A DNA stretch of 64,000 nt from Protopterus annectens (GCF_019279795.1 NC_056740.1:225702611-225766610), one strand, 5' to 3'; shown: positions 35,641 through 48,789, counted from the first letter of the stretch. A program made the numbers and translations. Notes: generated by a model not told the origin, from the sequence alone.

Positions 35641-37454
35641 ACTCTTAACATTATCCAATCCATGTTCTGGCAAAAATATTGTCAAAAGAGCCCATAGAGA
35701 ACCATGAAGCTTTCTTTCGCTATGTCATAAATATCAATGTAAACTCATATATGTTCTGAGTCAGTGCAAACTGTAAATGAATACATGTACATGACTGACA
35801 TTGCCAACATCTTGTCAGACAAGTTCATACATATTTACCCCCCTCTCACTGACAAAAGGGCCCATTATCATACCTGGAGATTGTGAAAACCCAGATATCA
35901 CATATACAATGGTTAAACAGCTCTTTCCAAACCTAAAAACACGGCGTCTATGGGATGACATGGTTTCCCTAGCTGTGTCATATGTAAACTCCAAAACAAA
36001 CAGACCCTGCACCTGAACAGTTTGTTGAGACTCACCCTCTGTACAGGATATGAAACTGTTGAATGGGTTACAGCAACGTTTGGCACACTCCACAAGTGTT
36101 GGTGCACAACAGACCATGGGAACTATTGCCTTATAAGCCTATTAAGCCTGATCTGCAAGACCATGGAGTCCATCATGATGGAACTCATAAACAGAGCTAT
36201 TGGGAGCCTACAAACACCCAACCCTACCCATTTTGGTTTGGTCAGGGGCATATCATGGTTCCCAAACCTGCTAGACTGTTTTCAAGGCAGTCACCCAGGA
36301 CATACATCAATGAAATGAGCTACACACGTCCCACATAGACCTTTAAAAGCCATTTTCCAACATCCCAGACACATGTCGTATCCACAAAATCAGCAACCTG
36401 TGCATAAATATGTATGTCATCTGATGGATTGCCAACTGGGGCACAGATATATCCCACAAGGTAAGAATTGTGGTCTCCCGTTCAAGCAGGTAACAACTAC
36501 TGTCCCCAATGGCTCACTCCTGGGACCCCTCCTGTCTGGTGTATACCTTTCAGAAATACAGTCAAACACATGAGGGCTATGTTTAGCAAAGTTTGTGGAT
36601 GACTGCAAAAAAGTTGTCATAATCGATGTTTGGGACAACAGAGACATCCTTAAAAAGGGTCTCAGTCAGACAGATGTGGTGTCAAAATTATGGCCTCGAG
36701 CTACAGTCATACAAATACCACATAGGTGCCAACACCCTAAATATGGAGGTGATAATAAGGGATCTATGGACACATGTGGATAGTCATCTCTACTTCCAGA
36801 AACACATTCACAAAGTGGTTAGAAAATCATGCTATGTGTTCCCACAAACTGCCAAGGTCTTTGCATGTAGGTCAAAGGAGGTTCCCTCTACTTATCAGTC
36901 ATCAGACCCGTCAGAGAGTACCACAACACACTTGCGATGAATCTGACTAAGCACCTTCAGCAGCTGGAAAGACCACTGAAGGATTGCTGGCCTCAAACAG
37001 TTGCCCCATGCAACAAGACTGAATTTAACTCAATCTGTACTCTGTTGCATACTGTCTACTCAGGAGATCTCTGCCCAATAGACAGGTCCATGTCCAATGC
37101 AGAACTGATGTACATGCGCTATCTGAAGTAAACCCAAGCTCACTGTACCACATGCTCTAGGGATTTCATCATCACAACATTAAATAGAACATGTTGGAGG
37201 GATACATTACTAACTCACAGACTTCCCTTGCTTTGGAACAGGCTCCCAACCGACATTAAACCGAGTCCCTCACTGGCACTCTTCAAAAGGAGCCTTGATG
37301 AGTGTATGTGAAACTGAACTGTCACACCATGGATCACTTCATCAGCTCTACTACACAGAGGCCTAGGAAACTAACTTCATGGGTGGTGATAGCTGCACAC
37401 TCTGGCCATGCTAATATATGCCTTCAGGCAGATAGGCTATTACCTACCTATGTA

Positions 37455-37457
<3 letters not shown>
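35640..37457 (+). mobile_element. CR1-like LINE copy C
   Basis: Plus strand, from the linker before RT (HEAFFRYV near 35705) through RT blocks (LFPNLK, then PWNYCLI-like text near 36115, TQFGLVRG near 36230, LPNGSLLGPLLS near 36500, KFVDDCKK near 36590, where FADD is FVDD) to the thumb and C-terminus (CWRDTLLTHRLPLLWNRLP near 37195). It ends at CTACCTATGTACC just before a (TA)n run, so the usual octamer tail may have evolved into the microsatellite. It is broken by multiple frameshifts and a deletion between the PHSG and GxPQG blocks. Confidence 0.8.

Positions 37458-37504
<47 letters not shown>
37457..37504. repeat. (TA)n microsatellite
   Basis: Perfect TA run at the 3' end of LINE copy C. 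No feature is seen between it and 37691. Confidence 0.95.
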
Positions 37505-37508
<4 letters not shown>

Positions 37509-37691
37509 CAGGACTGTCCTACCCAGCACACATCCCAATGGCATGAAATACATGAGGTGCACATCTCTCCCACTGTACATAACAGCCACCAGTATCTGTA
37601 AGCATTACAGTGTATGTGGTCCATGTGCCTGCTGTACAACATGACTGCACAATGAAGTACACATCTACTATCTGTAGACATGTACCTGTCA

Positions 37692-39495
37692 CATAGGTTC
37701 ATAGGTATGTAGTAGACTATCTCCACAAAGGCATATATCAGCCTACGCAAGTTGTGCAGCTTTCACCACACCATTGGGTAGTCTCCCAAGGCCTAGTTCT
37801 AATAGTTAGTACCCTAAGCCTCTTTCTAGTGGGTCTGCTGATGTGATGCCTGGCATCAATTGTCTGTTTCCCATCCACTCATCAAGGTTCCAATTGAAGA
37901 GTGTCAGCGAGGGGTTCTGTCTGATGTACATTGGGACTCTGTTCCACAGTAAGGCAAGTGTCTGGGATGGTACTCTATCCCACCAGCATGTTGTATTCAT
38001 TGTTGTGATGAGGTTCATATCCCTGGAATGTGTAGGCCGACTCAATCTTGTTATCTGTAGATGGAGCATGTTCAACAGTTATGTGTTGGACATGGCTCTG
38101 TATGTTAGGCAGAGTGTGCCTCTGAGTAGGCAGTATGCAACGAAGAACAGATTTAGTTTTACCAGTTGTGTTGCATAACACAACTGTTTGAGGCCAGTAA
38201 TCCTCTTGGTGAGGTACCTATGTGGTCTCTACAGCTGCTGGATATGCTAAGTCGAGTACATCCAAAATGGTGCACTGTACTCAATGATGGGTCTGATGGT
38301 GTAAGAGTAGAGTGCCAACACTACCTCTTTGGATCCTGATGCAAACCCTTTGTTGATTAGGTGGGCCACATAGGATCTCCCAATCACTTTGGCAACATGG
38401 TTGTCAAAGGAAAGATGACTATCTACTTGTGCCCCCAGATCCTTTATCGCCTTGTCATTTTTAAGGGGGTAACACCTATGTGGTAGTTTGTGGGTATTTT
38501 GTTTTCAACAAAGTGGATCACTATGCATTTCTCCACAGTGAGCTTGAGGCCATGATTCTGACACCACACATCTGTCTCATAGAGTCCCTTCTGGAGAATA
38601 TGTCTGTCTTCTGGGGAATCTATTATGGCAAACACTTTGCAGTTCCCAGCAAACTTAGTCAACCACAACCCTCCTGTGTTGGCATGTACATTTGAGAAGT
38701 CTATATCAAACAGGAGGGACCCCAGGACTGAACCCTAGGGGACACCAGTCATTACCGGTGTAGAGTCTGACATGTAGCCAACAACTCTTAATGTGTGGGA
38801 TCTATCTGTCAGCCAGTTTGCAATCCATCTTGCGATGTATGGATTCATTGCCAGGTTGGTGAGTTCATCTGTGATACCTGACTGGGGAATGGTGTCAAAG
38901 GCCTTAGCAAGGTATAGGTAGGCTGTGTTGAGCTCATTTCAATCATCTTTAGGCTGGGTAACTGTCAAAGGAATCCTCCCAGTTCAGGAGACGTGGTCTG
39001 CATTTGAAGAAGCCAAACTGGGTGTGCTCAACTGTGTGAATGTTCCCAATCTCTGTATTGTTGACTTCCATTATGATTGGCTCCATTGCCTTACAGAACA
39101 CACTCGTGAGACTCATAGAGCATGAATGCCAAGGGGTGTTTGTGGCCACACCCCTGTGGAGTGTGAAGAACATTGCTGTGCAACATTCTATGGGTACATA
39201 TCCTGTAGAGAGCATGTAGAGAGAGGTGTAGGTATCCTTGATGAATATGGATACATCCTCACCCTATGTGCTATGATCCAGGTCCTGATGCTGGAAGGTA
39301 TGGAATGAGTAGTATCCTGGTAGTGCTGGTGTGCTGTCTGGAGCCTTGAACTAGGTTTCTGTTACTGCACAGATATCAATATTCTCCATAATGAGAAGTG
39401 CCTCGAGTGTGTGCATCTGGAGGCTGAGACTTCTGGCAATGAGTAGCATTTAGCTCTCTTTGTGGTTATTTGTGTTGGTTATGGGGTTTGGTTTG
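37692..39495 (-). mobile_element. CR1-like LINE copy D, internally deleted
   Basis: The octamer tail is at 37692 (ATAGGTTCATAGG). On the minus strand the 5' end is the endonuclease start (ENIDICAVTETWF near 39400-39360) down to FIKDTYTSL (about 39240). The sequence then jumps directly into RT text (LSTGYVPIE at 39215), removing the rest of the endonuclease and the linker. RT continues with CKAMEPIIMEV, LTKFAGNCKVF (FADD replaced by FAGN) at 38650-38620 and the thumb to RDMNLITTMNTTCWWDR (about 38010). It is dead by both deletion and active-site loss. Confidence 0.85.
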
Positions 39496-39504
39496 TCCTG
39501 CGTG

Positions 39505-41136
39505 ACTGGTGTTCCACACCTGAAGTCAGCATCTCATTGGTCCCATCTGACCATAAGCTAATTACCCTACATATCCACATTCTGGACCCACACCCCCATT
39601 AAGGAAAACATGTTAAAAAATGTCTCCAAAGCCAACTTAATGCTTCTTAAGACAGAAGTGCTGAACTGCAGGACACCCATGCAGATGGACAATACTGTTA
39701 CAACTACTGAATCCTTCACAATTGCACTTTATAAGCACTTACATGACTGCATGCATCGTGACACTATCCTCCAAGAAAAGGAAGCCAATCTGGTGTTCCC
39801 CTGCCATAAACAAACTGCACAACAGTAGGAAGAAACTGTTGCAAAAGAGGGTAAAATCCCATGAGTGGAGGAGCTCCATGATCAGTAAGAAGCTGTGATC
39901 CCTGATAAAATCCTCCAAAGCTAGTTATGAAAACAACATCGACACTGATTCTAAAGCCAACCACAAAGCATTCTATAGTTATGTCAAGAATCTCAATGGC
40001 AACACACAGATTTGCTCTGAGTTACAGCACAATGACACTAAATATACAGAAACATCTGATATTGCCAACATCCTGGCAGATAGGATCAGTGCTAACTTTA
40101 CCCCCTCTCTCACCCCTGAAAGAGTACATCTCTATAACAGAAGACTGCAAAGTTGCTGTCATCATGGCTGTACAGGTAAAAAACACTCTCCAAAGCCAGA
40201 AACATAGCATCCATGGGACCAGATAACATCCTAGGCTGTGTTCTACACAAACTACAGAATGAACAGGCACCACACCTACGTACCATGTTCAGTCATAGCC
40301 TCACCAAAGGCTTTGTGCCTGCTGAATGGCACACAGCAATGGTTATCCCACTACACAAGGGGGGAGCCACCACGGACCCCAGGAACTAGCGCCCCATTAG
40401 CCTGATGAGCCTGCTCTGCAAGGCCATGGAATATATCATCATATAACTTATAAAAAAAGACATTGGTAATCTCCAAACTCTGGACCACAACCATGTTGGG
40501 TTTGTAAAAGGCAGATCATGTCTCCTAAACCTGACAGACGTCATTGAAGCAGTCACCAGAACCATAGACAAGGATAAGGTGGTTCACACAGCCTATGTAG
40601 ATCTTGCCATGGCTTTCAACACCATCCCCCACTCTGGAATTATAGATAAACCCACTAAACTAGTATAAATTGCCATGAACTACAACATAGGCGGTAGTAT
40701 ACTTAACACTGAAAGTATGATAAGAGACCTTAGGTCACAGGTGGACAATGGACACACCTGTGATAATCACATCCCCACAGTAGTCAGGAAATCCTTCTAC
40801 GTGGCACACCTCATTACAAAAGGTGTCTCATGCAGAATAGAAGAGGACGTTGTTCCCCTCTACTCATCACTCACTAGATCCATAATAGAGTACAACGCCC
40901 CTTTTGCTATGTACCTCACAAGACATCTACAACAACTGGAAAGCCTGCAGAAATACCTCACAAAGAGGATTAGTGGCCTGAAATACCTGCCATACACAGA
41001 CCGTCTCAAAATGCTCCAGCTGTACTCTCTCGCATATCGCCTACTCAGAGGTGATCTCTGCCTAACATACAAAGCTATGTCAAACACAGAGCTGTTGGAC
41101 ATGCTCCACGTAAAACACTCACAATCCCTCTGATCT
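39505..41136 (+). mobile_element. CR1-like LINE copy E, RT core deleted
   Basis: Starts in the endonuclease end (VPSDHKLITLHI near 39550, the SDH block), then the linker frame at 39610-39828, RT text (AEWHTAMVIPLHKGGATTD near 40325, CKAMEYIII near 40420, VGFVKGRSCLLNL near 40500, YVDLAMAFNTIPHSG near 40590-40640). At about 40665 it jumps to NIGGSILNTESMIRDL, so the PQGSVLGP and FADD blocks are deleted. The thumb frame (40675-41133) is then open for 152 codons. It stops at 41136 without tail and abuts copy F head to tail. Confidence 0.85.
40675..41133 (+). pseudogene. RT thumb and C-terminal segment of CR1-like copy E
   Basis: An intact 152-codon frame covers the part of the CR1-like ORF after the catalytic loop: VVPLYSSLTRSIIEYNAPF, then LTRHLQQLESLQKYLTKRI, then YRLLRGDLCLTYKAMS. 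The same segment appears in copies A, B, C, H. That it is open reflects chance survival or relative youth, not function, since the catalytic core is deleted just upstream. Confidence 0.8.
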
Positions 41137-43230
41137 TCGGCCCCAAAACCCAGAGTGAAATACAAAAGGAAGGGGTGTATCCATTTACCTTATGGATAGC
41201 CACACCTTCAGGTTAGTGGCACAGCATGAGGCCTTGGAGCCCATGCAAGTGCAACTAACATTGCGCAAAGCTGCTTATCAGATTGTAGCCTGCTACAGAT
41301 CACCTACCTTGTCTCAGGAGCCTCACTTCCTTAGAACACTGGAAAATATAAAGGTCCTACCAAACACCATTATATGAGGAGATTACAACTACCCAAACAT
41401 TGACTGGGAGAATTACTTGTGTACAACATCCTTTGCCCAATGTTTCCTAGAGTTTAAAAACTCAAATGCCCTGGAACAGCTGGTCACCACGCCCACTAGA
41501 GGTGACAACATACTGGACCCGATCATCACCAACATGGGGTACCAGTGTTCCACACCATAGATAAACCCATCGCTGGTAATATTAGACCATAAAGTAATCA
41601 CACTGGACATCCACATCCTGCCCCCCCCCCCCCAAGTCAAGGAAACCACTGTGAAGAAATTTTCAAAAGCAAACTGCACACTTCTCAAGACCAAAGTGGA
41701 AAGTTCCAAAGCCCCCTTGCTATAGGATAATGCTATACAATCTGCAGAATCATTTACAAGTGCATTCTATGAGGATCTACAGGGATAGATGGATTGAGAC
41801 ATCCCAAATAAAACCAAGATGCACTCCTCCAAAAGGAAGAAAACAATCTGGTGGTCGTTGCCCATAAATAAGCTATACAACAGAAGGAGGAAACTAACAC
41901 ATGATAGACCAAACTTCACAAAAGGAAAGGCATCACTGATCATTATTAGGAAGAAACAATGATTGCTCATAAAATAATCCAAGGCCAGTTTCTAAAGACA
42001 AATTGCCAAGGAATCTAAGAATAACAACCACAAAGCCTTCGTTAGCTATACCAAACATTTAGGTGGCAACTCTCAAATATGCTGTCAGCTACTGCAAAAT
42101 GGCAAAAAATACACTGAACCAACTGACATTGCCCACATCCTGGTGGACAACTTCAGTGCAAACGTTACCCCCCTCACCCCCAAAAGGGCCTGTGTCCATC
42201 CCAGAGAAATACAGTTCCCCAGACGTCATGGTCATGCAGGTAAAAACAGCCCTCTCCAAAGCTAAGAACACAGCATCAGTGGGACTGGATGACGTCCCAG
42301 GCTGCATCTTACACCAGCCTCAAAAGGAACTACACCCTCACCTACATTCACTGTCCAGACTCAACCTTACCACAGGCTATGTACCCAAAGAATGGCATAC
42401 AGCAACAGTCATCCAGCTCCACAAAGGTGATGCCACAACAGAACCTGGAAACTATTGCCTTATAGGCCTACTCAGCCTGGTCTGCAAAGCTATGGAGCAA
42501 ATTCTCATGGAACCCATAAACAGAGACATTGGGAACCTCCAGACACTGGACTCTACCCAATTTGGCTTTGTTAAAGGCAGATCCTGCCTCCTAAACCTAG
42601 TTGACTTCTTTGAAACAGTTACCAAGGATATAGATGGAGGTTAAAGTAGTCCACACAGCCCACCTGGACCTCACTAAGGCCTTTGACACCATTCCCCACT
42701 CTGGCATCATGGACAAGCTTAGCAGCTTGAACATTAACCCCTATGTCACAGGATGGGTGGCCAACTGGGTCACAGATCAAACACACATGGTCAGAGTTGC
42801 GGGTGCCATGTCCGACTCTAAACCAGTCACAAGTGGCATCCCACAGGTCTTGGTCCTGGGACCCCACCTGTTCAGTAGATACTGCTCAGAGGTACAGGCA
42901 AACACAGGAGGAGTATGGCTGACCAAGTTTGCAGATGACTGCTAATTGTGGTCCATAATCGACTCTACGGCTGACACAGACATCCTCCAGAAGGGTCTTA
43001 CAGAGACAGATACCTGGTGTCAAAACAATGCCCTCAAGCAGAATGCCAAAAAATGCATAGTCATCCCCTTTGGATAAAACAAAGTGCCCACAAATAACCA
43101 CATAGGTGGTAATCCAGTATGTACGGAGAATGTAATTATGGACCTGGGGACCCAGGTAGATAGTAAACTCTCCTTTAATGATCACATTGCCAAAGTGTTT
43201 AGAAATTCCTTCTGTGTAGCCCACCTAATG
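41137..43230 (+). mobile_element. CR1-like LINE copy F
   Basis: Begins mid-endonuclease (FGPKTQSE, aligning with FRPQNPDH of copy H), with IVACYRSP near 41285, GDYNYPNIDWENY (GDFN changed to GDYN) near 41380, LDHKVITLDIHIL near 41590, and the linker to 42060. The RT frame at 42063-42644 (193 codons; TALSKAKNTASVG, GYVPKEWHTATVIQLHKG, QFGFVKGRSCLLNL) shifts at 42640 into HLDLTKAFDTIPHSG and on to LTKFADDC at 42910-42945, where a stop follows. It ends at about 43230 in the thumb, where the 220-bp tandem array starts. Confidence 0.85.
42063..42945 (+). pseudogene. Reverse transcriptase of CR1-like copy F
   Basis: Two overlapping frames cover the RT from fingers to palm. Frame 1 ends at 42644 after an ETVTKDIDGG segment. 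Frame 2, from 42634, holds the first catalytic aspartate (HLDLTKAFDT), the loop GIPQVLVLGP (family GVPQGSVLGP) and FADD with both aspartates. The stop directly after FADDC (42943-42945) truncates the thumb, whose text continues in other frames to 43230. A single frameshift and one nonsense change are the main lesions, making it among the better preserved RT cores here. Confidence 0.8.
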
Positions 43231-43248
43231 TCACCTAATGTAACCCAC

Positions 43249-44278
43249 TTTGTCAAGTCTGATGATGTCACCATCCTACAAATATATCTGTGGAAAGGAG
43301 AACTCACAGTAATGTGTATAGCACATCATGTAAATGCGTACTGCTGTAGTATCATTAAGTAGGGGTGTGAATCCTGCACTTGCCGACTATATGAGAGTGT
43401 GTGTGTGTGTCTCCGTCAGAAGAGCAACCTTTTTGAAGACTACTGAAACACCTTAAAAGTGGTATACTCATCTTTGTCAAGTCTGATGATGTCACCACCC
43501 TACAAATATACCTGTGGAAAGAACTCCGAGTAATGTGTCTAGCGCATTGTGTAAATGCATACTGGTTTAGTATCATAAAGTAGTTAGGTAGGGATTTGAA
43601 TCCTGCACTTGCCAACTGTACGAGTGTGTGTGTGTTTCCTTGGAGAGGAGCAACCTTCTTGAAGACTACTAAAACACCTTAAAAGTGGTATACTCATCTT
43701 TGTCAAGTCTGATGATGTCACCATCCTACAAATATACCTGTGGAAAGAAGAACTCCCAGTAATGTGTATAGTGCGTTGTGTAAATGCATATTGGTGTAGT
43801 ATTATAAAGTAGTGAGATAGAGGTTTGAATCCTGCACTTACCAACGGTGTGTGTTTCCTTGGAGAGGAGCAATCTTTTTGGAGACTACTAAAACACCTTA
43901 AAAGTGGTATACTTGTCTTTATCAAGTCTGATGTCACCATCCTACAAATATACCTGTGGAAAAGAGAAATCCCAGTAATGTGTATAGCGTGTCATGTAAA
44001 TGCATACTGCTATAATATCATAAAGTAGTTAGATAGGGGTTTGAACCCTGCACTTGCCGACTGTGTGTGTCTTCTTGGAGAGGAGCAATCTTTTTGGAGA
44101 CTACTAAAACGCTTTAAAATAGTATACTAATCTTTGTCTAGTCTGATGATGTCACCATCCTACAAATATACCTGTGGAAAGGAGAACTCCCTGTAATGTG
44201 TATAGCACGTCGTGTAAATGTGTACTGCTGTAATATCATAAAGTAGTTAGGTAGGGGTTTGAATCCTGCACTTAGTGA
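43249..44278. repeat. Tandem array, five units of about 215-226 bp
   Basis: Units begin with TTTGTCAAGTCTGATGATG or a variant at 43249, 43473, 43699, 43918 and 44133. Each contains CATCCTACAAATATACCTGT, then AGTAATGTGTATAGC, then TTTGAATCCTGCACTTGCC and a short GT run. TTTGAATCCTGC resembles a degenerate B box, which might mean the unit includes a tRNA-like piece. The array starts exactly where LINE copy F breaks off. Confidence 0.9.
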
Positions 44279-44280
44279 CT

Positions 44281-44330
<50 letters not shown>

Positions 44331-44332
44331 GC
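44279..44332. repeat. (GT)n microsatellite
   Basis: Expansion of the short GT run found at the same place in each preceding tandem unit. Confidence 0.9.
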
Positions 44333-44479
44333 TCCATGTGTGTAACACTGCCGGTCAATGTGTCGTGGGTTTTACTTTTACTACTGTATGACATATCACA
44401 ATGACAACAGTATGTGCATTACACATGTCAGGTAGCTGTGTGGCAAATACATATATATACATGTGACCTCAATTATTTC

Positions 44480-45290
44480 ATAGGTGGGAACCCTGCTTTC
44501 TCCATGAACACATCTGTTATCTTTGCCAGAGTGTGCTGCCACTTTCCAGACCTTAGGTCACATCTGTATGCTTGTGACAAGCCTAGCCACTGCAGTGATC
44601 CCTGGCCTATGTCATCCATTTCACATACACTCATTATGGTTTCTATTGAATAGTGTGAGTGAGGGTTTATGTCTGAGTATATTTGAAACCTGTTCAAAAG
44701 CAGCAAAGTCTGTCAAAGATGGTTATTTATTATAGGTGTGCAGCAACCTTTGTGGATATGCATGCAGACCCCTTATTGCTTATGTGATCCACAGAGGGAT
44801 TTCCAAAACCCTTTGGAAATGTGATTATCAAAGGAGAGATGACTTAACACATGGCTCTATGTATACATCGGTACCTGTTCCACATTTTGGGGGTTACTAC
44901 CTATGTGGTACTCTGGGGATACTATGTTTTGTAAAAGTGGATGACTGCTTTATTTGGCTTATAGCTTTACAGCATGGGTTTGACACCAGGAATCTGTCTG
45001 TATGATACCCTTTTGGAGGATGTGTGTGTCATCTGGAGAATGCATTATTGCCCACAGTATGCATTGCCAAACGTGGCCAGACATATCCCTACTGTGTTTG
45101 CTTGTACCTAAGAAAGCTATATGCCAAACAGGAGTGGTCCCAGGACTGAGTGCAGGTGAATACCACTTGCTACTGACATAGAATAGTACTTGAAGGCTGC
45201 AAATGTTACTGTGTGTCCTACATCTGTGTGTCAGTTGTCAAGCCATCATCTAACAATTGTTTATGGGCAGGCTGTTGAGGTTATGTATAC
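44480..45290 (-). mobile_element. CR1-like LINE copy G, highly diverged
   Basis: Plus-strand text parallels the reverse complement of copies D and H in order: CACATACACTCATTATGG near 44625 (tail-proximal), CTTATGTGATCCACAGAGG near 44780, TTATCAAAGGAGAGATGAC near 44830, ACTACCTATGTGGTA near 44900, TTTTGGAGGATGTGTGTG near 45015, GCCAAACAGGAGTGGTCCCA near 45125, and TGTGTGTCAGTTGTCAAGCC near 45225. It covers palm to C-terminus. It is the oldest-looking copy, with no frame left. Confidence 0.65.
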
Positions 45291-46115
45291 TACCAGAATG
45301 CAAACCAATGACAGATAGTAACAACAGTATCACCCACAGCACAGTGTCAAACCGTGTCATACACACAATTGTACTCACGTTCCAAAATGTGTGTAGTACA
45401 ATGCATACTGGCCACCAATAGAAACTATGGAGTGTTAACACTGCCTAATACAGGGCATGTCACCCTGCCCATGTGTCCAATATGCACATACATGCAGACA
45501 GTGCACCTCAACCTTGTTCACAAATGTACACCTGCAAATCTGTGCTGCACACATCCCACACTTACTGTTCACTCTATAACACATGCTGACAAAACTACAC
45601 ATATCAGCCAAGTGGCACATGGGCAGACAATACACAATTGGAATAAACACTGGTGTAAACAATACTACATTGATAATTATAGCTTTAATGCATCATGCCT
45701 GCTTAGCTACACCTTCAAGGATATCATTACACTTTACTGCTGACAACATGCTACACATTAAAACATTGCTATACTGTAATAAAGTCACCCTGTGCATCAG
45801 CACCATGTTAGCCTGTTCCTGCATCAATGTAACAGATGACAGGAGGTGGCACAGGTTTCATCATATGCACAGGGTGTGTTGTTGGTTTGCCAGAGGCCTA
45901 CATTGAGCCATACAATTGACATGTATGTGTGAGTGTGTGTGTGAAGGCCAAGAATACTTTTATGGGCCAATGTGGATGTAATGTGTGTGGGTATGTGTTT
46001 GCCCTAGGTGTCTGGTTTGTGTGTGTGTGTCTGCATGCACACAGTTCCACCATGGGGCTGCCATATACAGGGATTTGTGGGACAGCTACAGACTGTACTT
46101 GGCAGGCTTTACAGA
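45291..46115. other. Unannotated DNA, flank of the Myb/SANT-like gene
   Basis: No recognised feature. Several open frames on both strands overlap one another and are rich in Cys/His/Thr, which reflects CA/TG-rich sequence. Confidence 0.4.
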
Positions 46116-47143
46116 TCACCGTCTCTGGCCATGGATACGGGACCTGTACCTGGCAGGGGTGCTACAGACAGTATCAGGTACTAATCCAGACTGGGTACTA
46201 TCCTCAGAGGTTGACATATGTCCACTGGATCCAGGTCCCTGCTGGGACTGGCCAGAGCCATGTACATGTGGTCTTCTAGTATGGTCCATGGACAGTCCCC
46301 CAACATTGCTGGGGCTAGTACTGGAACTACGGGAGTGGCTATGACTTGATGGACGTCCACGGTGACTGCCAGCTGATGATGTTGCTGGCATACATCCATT
46401 TTGACGTCTCCACCATCCCACACTGTCCAGACACATGGACATGACATTGTGGAGGGCATCTAATGTCTAACCCCAACGTCTATCAATGACCTCAGTGTAA
46501 TTACATATGGCACCTGCTAGGTCACAGATACTGTCATTTACAGATGTGTTATGAGCCCTCTGTGCCCTTAGTCCCTGTCTGGTGTACCGCTCCAGATGTG
46601 CCTGTGCCTCCATGACAGCCTGGAACATGTGTGTGGTTTTAAGAGTTGTGGCATGTCTGCCAGGGGCATGATGACCAGCAGTGCTCTGACGAGAACTCCT
46701 GGGCATATGCCTATGTGGTACCATTCCAGACATCTGGCTATGGCTGCTGTGTCCTGATGCATGTGCCATAGATACCACACTGTCCTGGCCAGTGCCGAAT
46801 GTACACTGTCCCTCTGCTAAGGGCATTGGTGGTGATGATGGAAGTACAGGCAGTATGACTGTGTGCATGGATGGGGTGGAGACTTGTGTATTCTCATTTG
46901 GTGGCCCAACAACAGACCCTGACAAACCTGCCTGTGCCTCAACACACCTATCCTCATTATCACTATCTGTGTCAGTGATATCAGGTTCCCTGCTGCACTG
47001 AACCAGCCCCAGCTCAGCACCTGTGAGAGAAAAACAGGAAACACACTTTAAGACCTGTACATGATGTCAGACCACATGCACACATGCACACATGCACACA
47101 TACACATGCACACACACAAATACACTCCTCACTAAAGCAGAAA

Positions 47144-47144
<1 letters not shown>

Positions 47145-47198
<54 letters not shown>
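47145..47198. repeat. (AC)n microsatellite
   Basis: Perfect AC run inside the intron of the Myb/SANT-like gene copy 1. Confidence 0.95.
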
Positions 47199-47199
<1 letters not shown>

Positions 47200-48789
47200 A
47201 CCAGCAATCTCAGAACATACTCAGTAGCAGTTGATGGTGGGGTACAGTATCACAAGCAAAACAGTCATATCACACATGTCAGTATGCAGGACATGTGTTG
47301 CTCAACAGCATGCAGTGCAAGTGTAGACAGTCCTTGTTACTAACAGTATACATGGCTTTGATGCATGTGTTTTCTTGTTCGGTGATTGGCCTCCCCCTGG
47401 AACGCAATGCATACATGGACACAACATTGCTGTGCAAGTATTCAAAACTCTGTAATGTACTGTGCACCATCACTCACAGGTCTACATACCATGGCTGGAT
47501 GTGTATCTGTGTGTCACATAGATATCCAATTCTGATTAGAGCCTCTGTGTCTTTAGCAAATAATTGTGGACACAGTTTTAGCTCATGCATGATGTGTATA
47601 CACACAAGATCAGTGGTGCATGTATAACTGATGGAATACCATTGGTCCACATACCCAATGTACAGTAGTTATGGTGAGTGTAGATCATATTGTGGACATG
47701 CCAGTGTCATCCATGACATGGCATGCTAAAACACAACTGCAAATTTAAACATCACACATACCCAATGTGTGTCATATGACCTAGCCACTCAATAGCATCA
47801 CAAGACATATATGTGTCAGTTGTGCAAATGGTGATTGGTATGCATATTGTTTAGAGGTGCATATATTTTCACACACACAACACTGAGGTGTATAGCAATG
47901 AAAGTTATGTGTAGTACTGTGGTTACAATAACTGGATGGGGTGTAGTACCATAAGCCATCATCATGAAGCATCATGTGGTCACTCAAGGCTACAAATGTG
48001 TCCCAAACCAGAACCTATCATGCTGTACCAGAACTGCACTACCATGGCTACATTCACCATTTCACAACCAGTTGTTACATGGGTTTGTAAGGAGGCCAAT
48101 AAGGAGCATTCCCTAACATGAATGTGTTGTGTGTTGCAGTGTGTTTCACTGCCCCATGATAGGCCTCTACCCCTTAGGTATATTATGTGTGCTGTGTGGA
48201 TGACATTTGGGATACTGGAGTGTGACTTTACAGAGGGTTTGTGAATTCTTCATGTGTAGCATGTTAACATGTTCTGTGTATGACATAGTTGTGGATGTTA
48301 TGTGCATGTTGTGTATCGACTCTGCCTATCCAATGGTCACTACAGTGTAGCCACATTTGTTTGAGATGGTCTGTGTATTGCATGTGTTTGAGGCAGCTAA
48401 TCACATTTGTGAGATGTGCATGGTCTCACAGCAAACATGCACAGCATGCATTATGGGTAGGTGTGTTACATGTGTACATGGCCTACACCTTAACTATGAC
48501 ATGCACTTATTTGCAATAATAAATGTAGAACACACTCACCAGCATCTGTCCACTGCCTTGCTGTCACACCAGAGGGACCTACATAGATATGAGACAGTTT
48601 GTCAGTGGCGACAGCTGTGGCATTGCTACTGTGGGTTTGCAATCTTCCAGTAGGACAACAGTTTACATTCACAGGCCTACAGATTATGTTGCAAATGATC
48701 AGTATTGCACAACAACATAGTACTGATGTACTATGTTCTTCATCTGTAAATATGTTGTAAGTAATTGCTATGTAAATTGTTAATCGCTA

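Noticed and set aside
42063..42644. 193-codon frame as a host gene
   Set aside because: It is the RT fingers/palm of CR1-like copy F, with matching text in copies E, H and I.
43249..44278. CRISPR or gene-cluster repeat
   Set aside because: Contiguous 220-bp units without spacers or coding capacity; an ordinary tandem array.
45354..46344. Possible transposase frames next to the Myb/SANT-like gene
   Set aside because: The plus-strand frames are Cys/His/Thr-rich with no DDE-type motif. No Harbinger transposase could be recognised.
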